From NCBI GenBank assembly GCA_964570855.1, contig CAZMZR010000123.1, forward strand, positions 1 to 7,784: a stretch of DNA of 7,784 nt, written 5' to 3'. Numbering within the stretch: the stretch's first letter is position 1; each line of letters opens with the position of its first letter. This document shows positions 1-6,071 of the stretch, in pieces. The position numbers and the translations under genes are program-made. The notes under the pieces are model-generated. The model did no database searches, was not told the DNA's origin, and saw only the letters and a program-made list of their open reading frames with translations. The stretch comes from JAFGPS01 sp964570855 (lineage in GTDB: Bacteria > Planctomycetota > Phycisphaerae > Sedimentisphaerales > Anaerobacaceae).

Positions 1-878
1 GCCGAGCCGCCCGGTTTTATTCGTGTCACTTTAAGTGCGTCTGTGCCGCAGATGATATTGAGATTTTCATCGAGCGTCCCCGCCGGTAGTCCGGCGGGAT
101 TGGAAGTTGCAACCACCTGTGCCATTGCGATAGTGACTCGCGTGGATTTGTTCGTCTCCTTCGAGAAATAATTTGCCGAAGCGCCCGGCCAGGGCCAGAA
201 ACCGCGAATTTTCGCCGCCAGGGTTTTCGCCGGCTCGGAAAAGTCAAGATAGCCGTCGGATTTTCCGAGTTTAGGCGCCAGGGTCGCTTTGGAATGGTCC
301 TGCTCGGTATAGACGGCCGTCCCGGCACCGATTTTCTCCACAGTCTCCAACAGCAGCGGCGCCGCCGAATGCGCCAGCCTGTCGTGCAAAGAACCTGCGG
401 TATCATCGGCGGTAATTTCTATCTCGTTCTGTGCCAGAACCTGACCGGCGTCTATTCTTTCGGCCAATGTAATGATACTGTTGCCGGTTTTGGTTTCGCC
501 GTTGATAATCGCCCAGTTAATCGGCGCCGCTCCGCGATATTTCGGCAGCAAAGACGCATGGACATTAATAGCGCCTTTGGGCGGCAGATTTGCCAATTTG
601 GCGCCGAGCTTCTGGCCGAATGCGATGACAACCATCAGGTCCGGCCGGTAACCGGCTATCTGCTCGATAATATCAGGTGTGTTTACATCGTCCGTTTCAA
701 CGAATGGGACAAGATGCGTATTCGCCCAGAGGCAAACCGGTGTCGGGCATTCCTTCCTGCCGCGACCGGCCGGCTGCGAAGGCTGGGTCACGACAAAGAC
801 TAATTCGTGAGCCGAATCTGCCAGGGCATCCAGAGAACAAATGCCGAATTCACCACTGCCGAGATATACTATTTTCAT
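1..878 (-). CDS. fmt: Methionyl-tRNA formyltransferase, C-terminus cut by window edge
   Basis: Fmt transfers a formyl group from 10-formyl-tetrahydrofolate to Met-tRNAfMet in the cytoplasm, making the initiator for translation. I translated the minus strand from ATG at 878-876; the frame stays open to base 1, giving 292 full codons where the family has about 310, so only the last residues are missing. The N-terminus MKIVYLGSGEFG is the usual Rossmann-type opening. The formyl-folate motif is INVHASLLPKYRGAAPI at residues 104-120, with catalytic Asn105 and His107, and Asp143 in ERIDAGQVL is the expected third catalytic residue. RGFWPWPG (225-232) opens the C-terminal tRNA-binding domain. The ribosome site is weak (GAG five bases before the ATG) and lies in the edge of a repeat-derived leader. 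It is downstream of def and lptB on the same strand, which fits a shared transcript, although 320 bases separate it from def. No internal defect is seen. Confidence 0.95.
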   Translation of the reverse strand, partial: MKIVYLGSGEFGICSLDALADSAHELVFVVTQPSQPAGRGRKECPTPVCLWANTHLVPFVETDDVNTPDIIEQIAGYRPDLMVVIAFGQKLGAKLANLPPKGAINVHASLLPKYRGAAPINWAIINGETKTGNSIITLAERIDAGQVLAQNEIEITADDTAGSLHDRLAHSAAPLLLETVEKIGAGTAVYTEQDHSKATLAPKLGKSDGYLDFSEPAKTLAAKIRGFWPWPGASANYFSKETNKSTRVTIAMAQVVATSNPAGLPAGTLDENLNIICGTDALKVTRIKPGGS

Positions 879-881
879 ATA

Positions 882-909
882 AACTCGAATATCTAAATCC
901 TAAAATCGA
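882..909. repeat. Degenerate 7-base tandem array upstream of fmt
   Basis: Four consecutive 7-base units read AACTCGA, ATATCTA, AATCCTA, AAATCGA on the plus strand (loose consensus AANTCKA). A looser A/T-rich continuation runs to about 937. CTAAATCCTAA (893-903) is the exact reverse complement of TTAGGATTTAG at 1176-1186, in the array at the other end of the spacer. ACTCGAATATC (883-893) also recurs as ACTCGAACTATC at 961-972. The array begins within four bases of the fmt start codon, so it forms the fmt leader. Confidence 0.5.
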
Positions 910-945
910 AACAAATTCAAAATCCGAATTATCAAATGTTTAAAA

Positions 946-1109
946 TACTCAAACTGACCGACTCGAACTATCATACCCGCGAAAGCGGGTATCCATTTAT
1001 GGTATAGCAGCAGTGGATTCCTGCTTGCGCAGGAATGACAATCTGCGATAGGTTATTGTTAAATATTCACTTATGACGATGCTTTATTACAAATCGGTCA
1101 GTTTGAGTA
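946..1109. repeat. 164-base element bounded by 16-bp perfect inverted repeats
   Basis: TACTCAAACTGACCGA at 946-961 is the exact reverse complement of TCGGTCAGTTTGAGTA at 1094-1109. The 132 bases between hold the REP-like doublet and about 55 bases of asymmetric A/T-rich sequence. No transposase is present and no clean target duplication is seen; TAAAAT occurs at 941-946 and at 1108-1113, but it overlaps the repeat ends. The layout suggests a small non-autonomous mobile element or a structured transcript segment. The identity of the repeat is certain; its nature is inference. Confidence 0.65.
971..1038. repeat. REP-doublet-like pair of palindromes in inverted orientation
   Basis: Two 25-base palindromic units face each other. 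The first (971-995) contains ATACCCGC-GAAA-GCGGGTAT and the second (1014-1038) contains ATTCCTGC-TTGC-GCAGGAAT; each is a perfect 8-bp stem with a 4-base loop. The second unit, reverse-complemented, matches the first at 20 of 25 positions, including the shared TCAT and ATCCA ends. The spacer is 18 bases. Short palindromes of this general form are common dispersed extragenic repeats in bacteria, and paired inverted copies are the form known as REPINs. A transcript from def to fmt would carry both hairpins. Confidence 0.75.
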
Positions 1110-1159
1110 AAATATTTATTTTAACTTAAGCTAATTTTGTATTTTTTTCATTTAGAATT

Positions 1160-1187
1160 ATTTAGAGTTTAGAGATTAGGATTTAGG
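1160..1187. repeat. 7-base tandem array downstream of def
   Basis: Four consecutive units read ATTTAGA, GTTTAGA, GATTAGG, ATTTAGG (consensus RWTTAGR), with a further ATTTAGA at 1150-1156 out of register by three bases. It lies about 12 bases past the def stop codon. TTAGGATTTAG (1176-1186) is the inverted partner of 893-903 at the fmt end of the spacer. Confidence 0.6.
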
Positions 1188-1198
1188 ATTTTTCTTCT

Positions 1199-1714
1199 TT
1201 ATTTTTCGTTTTTTTCCGTGAGTTTTTTGAGCTGCCTTCGATGTGCGATCTTGGCGGCCTGGCCCATCCGATTGACGATAGTCATTCCCTCGATATGGTC
1301 GTACTCGTGCTGCAGCGCCCTTGCGTAAAGTCCCTCGCCCTCTTCGGTAAACTCGTTGCCGTCAAGATCGGTCGCGGCGACTTTGGCATTTTTATATCTT
1401 CGAATCTTCGTATATATATTCGGCACCGAAAGGCACCCTTCCTCGATGGTAACGAGCGGGCCATCCGGAGTCACGGTGGGATTGATAAAGACCTTGAGGT
1501 TCTCCCTGCTGCCGTCGATGGATATAATAAAAAGCCGCAGCGATACGCCTGCCTGCGGCGCCGCCAGACCGACGCCTTTGTTCTTACGCATAATTTCGTA
1601 CATCTTGTCCACCAATCGGCGGATATTGTCGTCGATTTGCTCCACCGGCTCGGCCTTTTTGCCAAGGACATCGGCCGGCAAATGAGTGATACAACATTTT
1701 TCAATATCTATCAT
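1199..1714 (-). CDS. def: Peptide deformylase
   Basis: This metallohydrolase removes the formyl group from the N-terminal methionine of nascent proteins at the ribosome exit. At 171 residues it is a normal-sized member. All three family motifs are intact: GVGLAAPQ at 47-54, EGCLS at 92-96 with metal-ligand Cys94, and HEYDH at 136-140 with ligands His136 and His140 and catalytic Glu137. The C-terminal tail is short and charged. The ATG at 1714 gives the expected N-terminus; the ribosome site is weak (GAGAT about ten bases upstream). It lies 57 bases after lptB on the same strand and upstream of fmt, so the enzyme that adds the formyl group and the one that removes it are neighbours, as in many bacteria. 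The catalytic set is complete and activity is expected. Confidence 0.96.
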   Translation of the reverse strand: MIDIEKCCITHLPADVLGKKAEPVEQIDDNIRRLVDKMYEIMRKNKGVGLAAPQAGVSLRLFIISIDGSRENLKVFINPTVTPDGPLVTIEEGCLSVPNIYTKIRRYKNAKVAATDLDGNEFTEEGEGLYARALQHEYDHIEGMTIVNRMGQAAKIAHRRQLKKLTEKNEK

Positions 1715-1771
1715 TTTTATATCTCGCGATTATTTACTTATAGCAAACCATACGATATACGCTACCTTCAG

Positions 1772-2521
1772 TTAAATATCGTCGAACTCGTCACCCTCGA
1801 ATGTATGACCGAGATAAGATTTTATAACGGTTTCGTTGCGAATAATCTGTGCCGGCGAGCCGGAGCCTATCACCCTGCCGTGGTCGATGATATAAGCCTT
1901 ATCGACCACCTCCAGAGTCCTTTCGACATTGTGATCGGTAATCAAAATGCTCACGCCCGAAGCGACAAGCCGTTGAATTTCATGCTGCAATTCCTCGACT
2001 GCTATCGGGTCAACGCCGCTGAAAGGTTCGTCTAAAAGAATCAGCGAAGGCTCGGTCACCATAGCCCGTGCGATTTCCAGCTTTCTCCGCTCGCCGCCGG
2101 AGAGGAACCTCCCCTGGCTTCTGGCGACCTCGGTCAATCCAAAACGCTCGATAAGCTCTTCGGCCCGGCGTCTGCGCTGCGGCCACGATATCGACATCGT
2201 CTCCAGAATCGCCAGCAGATTATCCCGAACGCTCAAACGCTGGAAGATGCTCGGCTCCTGCGAGAGATATCCCATACCCAGACGTGCACGCTTGTACATA
2301 GGCAGCCTTGTGATATCCTGTCCCTCGAAGAGTACCGAGCCGCTGGTAGGGGTAATCATTCCGATAACCATTCGGAAAGTAGTGGTCTTACCGGCGCCGT
2401 TTCGGCCCAAAAGCCCGACAATACTCTGCCGCTCGATGGCAATGGATACCTCATTGACGACTATTCTGCCGGAATACTTTTTTACCAATCCGCTGGTTTC
2501 AAGAAGCATCGAACTTATCAT
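1772..2521 (-). CDS. lptB: LPS export system ATP-binding protein LptB
   Basis: LptB is the cytoplasmic ATPase that drives LptF/LptG in extracting lipopolysaccharide from the inner membrane and passing it along the Lpt bridge. The 249-residue product has all ABC ATPase motifs: Walker A GRNGAGKTT (39-47), Q-loop Gln88 in YLSQEPSIF, signature LSGGE (140-144), Walker B ILLDEP (161-166) and switch His197 in ITDHNV. The YLSQEPSIFQRLSV and FSGVDPIAV stretches are typical of LptB rather than amino-acid transport ATPases. The first ATG (2521) has a purine-rich GAGATAAG before it, while the internal Met5 has none, so the longer start is preferred. It appears to be the first gene of an lptB-def-fmt operon. 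The partner lpt genes are not in the window. A branched-chain amino acid transporter ATPase (LivG/LivF type) is the main alternative but fits less well. Confidence 0.93.
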   Translation of the reverse strand: MISSMLLETSGLVKKYSGRIVVNEVSIAIERQSIVGLLGRNGAGKTTTFRMVIGMITPTSGSVLFEGQDITRLPMYKRARLGMGYLSQEPSIFQRLSVRDNLLAILETMSISWPQRRRRAEELIERFGLTEVARSQGRFLSGGERRKLEIARAMVTEPSLILLDEPFSGVDPIAVEELQHEIQRLVASGVSILITDHNVERTLEVVDKAYIIDHGRVIGSGSPAQIIRNETVIKSYLGHTFEGDEFDDI

Positions 2522-2563
2522 TTTCTTATCTCATATCCGCCGGAGCAAATCTGGTCCGTCTTT

Positions 2564-2591
2564 TTTATATAATATTTCGGCATTATATCAA
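2564..2591 (-). promoter_or_regulatory. Candidate sigma70-type promoter for lptB-def-fmt
   Basis: Read on the minus strand, TTGATA (2591-2586) and TATAAA (2569-2564) are separated by 16 bases, each matching five of six consensus positions. Transcription would start around 2555-2558, leaving a leader of about 35 bases. The site overlaps a small inverted repeat (ATATAAT/ATTATAT) and lies inside an 8-bp inverted pair TCCGCCGG (2536-2543) / CCGGCGGA (2594-2601), which could be an operator or chance. The assignment is by eye only. Confidence 0.4.
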
Positions 2592-2708
2592 CACCGGCGG
2601 ACAAAGCAAACAAATAACACAACCAGCCCGCAAAGACAGCCCGAAGCAAGAAAAGCAAAGAAATATTCTGGCATTTGGGGCGTATATCTGTTATTAAGTA
2701 TCTCGGCT

Positions 2709-2736
2709 TTTACGATTAAAACGAATAATTTATATT
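2709..2736 (+). promoter_or_regulatory. Weak candidate promoter for the phosphoesterase-yidC genes
   Basis: TTTACG (2709-2714) and TATATT (2731-2736) are 16 bases apart, matching four and five of six sigma70 consensus positions. The start would fall near 2743, about 28 bases before the ATG at 2771. The region is A/T-rich, so a chance match is quite possible. The rest of the divergent intergenic region (about 2602-2700) shows nothing else I can name. Confidence 0.25.
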
Positions 2737-2770
2737 GAACAGTGTTGTTATATCATAATGAAGGGCGTGT

Positions 2771-3547
2771 ATGTTTGCGATTGTCAGCGATATACATTCG
2801 AATCTTGAAGCTTTGACCGTGGTCCTGGACGATATCGGAAAACGCGGCATAAAAACGATTTATTGCCTCGGCGATGTAGTCGGATACGGCCCAAATCCGA
2901 ACGAATGTCTCGATTTGATTATAAATAAGACAAAATGGTGCGTTCTGGGCAACCACGATTACGCCGTCTTCTACGAACCGACAAATTTCAACTTCGGGGC
3001 CGAGCAGGCAAGCTTCTGGACACGGGAAGTATTGGAATCGGAAGAAGATAAAGAAAACCGGGACAGGCGCTGGAGCTTTTTGGGCAAACTGCCGATGCGC
3101 CGGGTCCTCAAATATAAAATCGGTTCGGATTCGATACCGGTAGACTTCATTCACGCCTCTCCAAGAAGGCCGATAAATGAGTACATCTTCCCCGATGATG
3201 TTTATAATAATCCTCTGAAAGTTCGGATGCTGTTCGAGAGAATCAAACATGTTTGCTTTGTCGGCCATACCCATATGCCCGGAGTTTTTCTCGATGAGCC
3301 GGATTTTTATCTGCCGACCGAGCTTGGAGATTCGTACCCGATTATCGACGACGAAAAGGCGATTATAAATATCGGCTCCGTCGGTCAGCCCCGGGACAAG
3401 GACAACCGGGCCAGCTATGTCTTCGTGAAGGAGAACAAGGTCCATTTCGTTCGGCTCGAATACGATTATAAAACGACGATGAAGAAGATTTATGCCATCG
3501 ACCAGTTAGACAATTTCCACGCCGACCGGTTGCAGAACGGAAGATAA
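2771..3547 (+). CDS. Calcineurin-like metallophosphoesterase
   Basis: The 258-residue product is a binuclear-metal phosphoesterase with every core motif in order: DIHSN (7-11, metal ligands Asp7 and His9), GDVVGYGP (34-41, bridging Asp35), GNHD (60-63, ligand Asn61 and catalytic His62), His128 in FIHAS, and GHTH (165-168, ligands His166 and His168). NIGSVGQPRD (200-209) is the usual closing signature of the small YfcE/Ap4A-phosphatase-like branch. No signal peptide is visible, so it should act in the cytoplasm. Substrate cannot be read from sequence; phosphodiesters, nucleotides or dinucleoside polyphosphates are all possible. The start is supported by AAGGG five bases upstream. It is the first plus-strand gene, 60 bases ahead of yidC and in the same frame as it, and the two are probably cotranscribed. 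Confidence 0.9.
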   Translation: MFAIVSDIHSNLEALTVVLDDIGKRGIKTIYCLGDVVGYGPNPNECLDLIINKTKWCVLGNHDYAVFYEPTNFNFGAEQASFWTREVLESEEDKENRDRRWSFLGKLPMRRVLKYKIGSDSIPVDFIHASPRRPINEYIFPDDVYNNPLKVRMLFERIKHVCFVGHTHMPGVFLDEPDFYLPTELGDSYPIIDDEKAIINIGSVGQPRDKDNRASYVFVKENKVHFVRLEYDYKTTMKKIYAIDQLDNFHADRLQNGR

Positions 3548-3607
3548 CCGGAGGAGAATAATCTAAAGGCAAATAAAACAACAAGGTTTTGTAGTAGAAG
3601 AATTAAA

Positions 3608-5629
3608 ATGCGACATATAAAATGGATTGTAATTTGTTACGTTTTACTTTGCTCTCTGCTGGTCGTTGAGGCCTGTCTTTTCAGGGATACGTCACAACAT
3701 AGAAGATTACCCATCCTTTTGCAACAAACCACGACCGCTCAAACGCCGGAGGATGCGAATGTGCCCGATACGAAAGATACGGGCGCATCGGATACCGAAC
3801 GGTTACAGGTGGATAATTCCATTATCTTCGGCGCCGATAGCTCACCGACAAAACCTATAATAATCGGAGCCGCTGACCCGAAAACCGAAGACCCGGAAAC
3901 CGGATTCAAGCTCCAGTTGGAACTGAGCACCAAAGGAGCCGCTATCAGAAAGGTCACATTCAGCAACGGCAACAAGAACGGATTCGACAACCGCAACCAA
4001 AAAGACCCGCAACCTCTGGTTATAGTCTCGCCCGCGACCGAAAGAAACGGCAGTGTAGCTCTGGCTATGGCAAACAGGGAATTCGTATTCATCGATCATA
4101 AAGTTCAATTACTTCTGCAGGAGCTGAACTGGAAAAGCTTTGACGTTGAAACTTCGCCGGATGACGGCTCACAGACTGCACGGTTCGAGGCCGTCATTAA
4201 TAATCAGGGTACGAAAGAGCCGGTGATAAAAATTACCAAAACATATAAACTCGCACCCGGAAGTTATCTGCTGGATTGCAACATAACCGTCGAGAACTTG
4301 TCGGCCTCGGAACAAAACGTGCGATTCAATTTAGCCGGTCCGTGCGGACTTGAAAGAGAAGGATTCAGGAATGACATGCGAAGCATCGTCGCCGGCGTCA
4401 GTGAGCCGGATGGTAAAATCGGCAGGAAAAAACTCGACAAAAAAAGCATCCACAAGGCAAAGACCATCGATAGCATCTCTCTTACAAAATCCGGTACGAA
4501 TTTTCTTTGGGTGGCTTCCGTCAATAAATACTTTGCATTTATCGCAGTGCCGCTTCCCGAAAATGGCATGGACTATTGCAACTGGATATCGGATAAAACA
4601 GGTCATCTTTACAATCCCGATGGTGACAGTAAGGCCGACAGCGGGGACGAAATGTTAGGAGTGGACCTGAAAACAGCGCCGGTTACCCTTGCCGCCGGGG
4701 ACCAGGCCAACAACTCGAAGACGTATAATTTCCAGCTCTATATAGGGCCGAAGGACAAAAGCCTTTTCGATAAAAACGAAGTGTACCGCAGTCTGGGCTT
4801 TGATCAAACGATAGATTTTTTTGCCTGCTGCTGCCCCGCCGGTATTATATACCCACTGGCCTTCGGGGTACTGGCCCTGATGAAATGGATGTACACCTTT
4901 ATTCCCAACTACGGCGTAGTTATTATTATCCTTGTATTCTTTGTCAGGCTGGTTCTGCACCCGATTACCAAAAAGAGCCAGGTCTCCATGAGCAAAATGA
5001 GCAAGCTCGGACCGAAGACCGAAGAGATAAAGAAAAAATACGCCAACAACAAGGCGGAAATGAATAAGCAGGTCATGGCCCTTTATAAAGAGCAGGGAGC
5101 TTCGCCGATCATGGGCTTTCTGCCGATGCTGATACAAATGCCGATTCTTATCGCCTTATGGAGCGCGATTTATACCAGTATCGACCTGCGTGGTGCGGCG
5201 TTTTTGCCGTTCTGGATTACAGACCTCTCCATTCCCGATGCATTGATTTCATTTTCGACGATCACCGTGCCGCTCCTGGGCTGGAAGATCGAATCGCTGA
5301 ATCTGCTGCCCATTCTGATGGGCGTGGCGATGTATTTTCAACAGGCACTGATGCCGACCCAGGGGGCCGCCAATCCACAGACCGCCCAACAGCAAAAGAT
5401 AATGAAGATAATGTTCCCTGTCATGCTACCGATTATTTTATACAACGGCCCGTCCGGGGTGAACCTGTACTTTATGTCGAGCACCTTCGCCGGCGTAATC
5501 GAACAGCACGTTATTCGCAAACACATCCGGGACAAGGAAGAGGCAGAATCTAAAGGCCTTGTTGCAACGACAAAAAAAGCCGGCGGTAAAGTCAAAAAGA
5601 AAAAACCGAAGCCGTTCTTTAAAACATAA
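3608..5629 (+). CDS. yidC: Membrane protein insertase YidC
   Basis: YidC inserts and folds inner-membrane proteins, alone or with SecYEG. The 673-residue product (E. coli has 548) starts with a membrane anchor (about 5-22), a low-complexity acidic linker (about 40-95) and a beta-rich periplasmic domain (about 97-385). The conserved insertase core follows: amphipathic helix 414-432, TM2 434-452 with the key hydrophilic-groove Arg447 in FFVRLVLHP, cytoplasmic helical hairpin 455-495, TM3 500-522, TM4 564-582 (LLPILMGVAMYFQQ) and the last two segments 600-634 ending GVNLYFMSS. The tail (655-673) is strongly basic (KVKKKKPKPFFKT). Basic YidC tails in some bacteria, including a planctomycete, are reported to bind ribosomes; a similar role here is inference. 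Three consecutive cysteines (407-409) precede the core. The only start codon in the open stretch after the previous stop is the ATG at 3608, preceded by AGAAGA. Confidence 0.95.
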   Translation: MRHIKWIVICYVLLCSLLVVEACLFRDTSQHRRLPILLQQTTTAQTPEDANVPDTKDTGASDTERLQVDNSIIFGADSSPTKPIIIGAADPKTEDPETGFKLQLELSTKGAAIRKVTFSNGNKNGFDNRNQKDPQPLVIVSPATERNGSVALAMANREFVFIDHKVQLLLQELNWKSFDVETSPDDGSQTARFEAVINNQGTKEPVIKITKTYKLAPGSYLLDCNITVENLSASEQNVRFNLAGPCGLEREGFRNDMRSIVAGVSEPDGKIGRKKLDKKSIHKAKTIDSISLTKSGTNFLWVASVNKYFAFIAVPLPENGMDYCNWISDKTGHLYNPDGDSKADSGDEMLGVDLKTAPVTLAAGDQANNSKTYNFQLYIGPKDKSLFDKNEVYRSLGFDQTIDFFACCCPAGIIYPLAFGVLALMKWMYTFIPNYGVVIIILVFFVRLVLHPITKKSQVSMSKMSKLGPKTEEIKKKYANNKAEMNKQVMALYKEQGASPIMGFLPMLIQMPILIALWSAIYTSIDLRGAAFLPFWITDLSIPDALISFSTITVPLLGWKIESLNLLPILMGVAMYFQQALMPTQGAANPQTAQQQKIMKIMFPVMLPIILYNGPSGVNLYFMSSTFAGVIEQHVIRKHIRDKEEAESKGLVATTKKAGGKVKKKKPKPFFKT

Positions 5630-5632
5630 GTT

Positions 5633-5664
5633 ATAGAAGATAGGGTATAGAGGATAGGGTATAG
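5633..5664. repeat. 7-base tandem array, left arm around the four-helix-bundle gene
   Basis: Consecutive units read ATAGAAG, ATAGGGT, ATAGAGG, ATAGGGT, then ATAG (consensus ATAGRRK). Put another way, GATAGGGTATAG occurs twice (5639-5650 and 5653-5664), 14 bases apart. It begins four bases after the yidC stop codon and runs into the GTG start of the next gene. The last ten bases (5655-5664) are exactly complementary to 6039-6048. Confidence 0.75.
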
Positions 5665-6068
5665 TGCCAAAAAGGGGACTACAAAGTTATAAGGAATTAA
5701 TTGTCTGGCAAAAAGCATATCAATTAGTTCTGGAAATATATAAAATTACAAAAAGTTTTCCAAAGTCCGAGACATTTGGCCTGTCTCAACAAATGAGGAA
5801 AGCTGTGATTTCTATCCCTTCTAATATCGCCGAGGGTTATGGCAGAAAATCCAAAACGGACTATCATAGGTTCTTATCTATTTCGTATGGTTCTCTATCA
5901 GAATTAGAAACTCAGTATCTATTATCTGTTGACTTGGGATATACTAAACAAAATAAAATCATTGAGACGCTCTTGCATGAAATAGGTGGCATGCTTTATA
6001 GAATGGTTCACCCAAAACGTCTGGACGAATAGAAAACCCTATACCCTACACCCTATCCCCTGTATCCT
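5635..6068. other. Inverted-repeat-bounded cassette, possible IVS-like stem
   Basis: Pairing 5664 back to 5635 against 6039 forward to 6068, without gaps, gives ten perfect pairs, then a mix of pairs and mismatches; by my count 23 of 30 positions match, and one of the mismatches could form a G-U pair. The loop would be the whole four-helix-bundle gene. In bacterial 23S rRNA, intervening sequences carrying the same protein family are bounded by pairing ends that RNase III cuts. Here the same layout lies between two protein genes. That this stem forms or is processed is inference. Confidence 0.45.
5664..6032 (+). CDS. Four-helix-bundle protein, 23S rRNA intervening-sequence (S23) family
   Basis: The 122-residue product matches the family pattern throughout: SYKELIVWQKAYQLVLEIYK (8-27) in helix 1, FGLSQQMRKAVISIPSNIAEG in the second helix region with the hallmark SIPSNIAEGYGRKS at about 51-64, the FLSISYGSLSELETQ helix (about 70-84), and a final helix ending near MLYRMV. 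Members are small, basic, all-helical and form ring oligomers; they were first found in insertions in 23S rRNA, and the Avd protein of diversity-generating retroelements is a relative. Their cellular role is unsettled. A stop codon at 5655-5657 rules out a longer reading, so GTG 5664 is the best start, with AGGATAGGG just ahead. The gene is visibly richer in A/T and in ATA, TTA and AAA codons than yidC or mnmE, suggesting separate origin. It sits between yidC and mnmE, where many bacteria have jag/khpB. No reverse transcriptase or variable repeat is in the window. Confidence 0.93.
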   Translation: MPKRGLQSYKELIVWQKAYQLVLEIYKITKSFPKSETFGLSQQMRKAVISIPSNIAEGYGRKSKTDYHRFLSISYGSLSELETQYLLSVDLGYTKQNKIIETLLHEIGGMLYRMVHPKRLDE

Positions 6069-6071
6069 GAT
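6037..6071. repeat. 7-base tandem array, right arm, abutting mnmE
   Basis: Five consecutive units read CCCTATA, CCCTACA, CCCTATC, CCCTGTA, TCCTGAT (consensus CCCTRYM). It starts five bases after the stop codon of the four-helix-bundle gene and ends at the base before the mnmE ATG. In orientation it is the inverse of the ATAGRRK array at 5633-5664. Because it is pyrimidine-rich, it leaves mnmE without a visible ribosome binding site. Confidence 0.75.

Larger units (their letters stand above)
879..1198. other. Expanded def-fmt spacer, no gene
   Basis: This 320-base stretch contains no credible coding frame. It consists almost entirely of repeat structure: a degenerate 7-base array next to the fmt start, a 164-base segment bounded by 16-bp inverted repeats, a REP-doublet-like hairpin pair inside that, and a second 7-base array ending about 12 bases from the def stop codon. 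It is A/T-rich compared with the genes on both sides, apart from the two hairpins. No clear promoter for fmt was identified in it. Confidence 0.8.

Noticed and set aside
26..803. Open frames on both strands (26-406 minus, 294-803 plus) over the left end
   Set aside because: They overlap fmt in other frames. The fmt translation has all family motifs, while these give arginine-rich or otherwise unrecognisable protein.
1160..1187. Telomere-like repeat (TTTAGGG resemblance)
   Set aside because: The units vary and only four are present in an internal bacterial spacer; the likeness comes from base composition and shared period.
1241..2035. Long 264-codon plus-strand frame across def and lptB
   Set aside because: It is antisense to two well-supported genes, spans their intergenic gap and shows no recognisable domain; it is a by-product of codon composition.
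3608..3682. Lipoprotein signal at YidC Cys23
   Set aside because: The residues before Cys23 (VVEA) do not fit a lipobox, and YidC normally keeps an N-terminal membrane anchor.
5664..6032. Diversity-generating retroelement accessory protein (Avd)
   Set aside because: Avd is a relative, but no reverse transcriptase, template repeat or variable repeat is in the window, and the sequence follows the common S23/IVP pattern.
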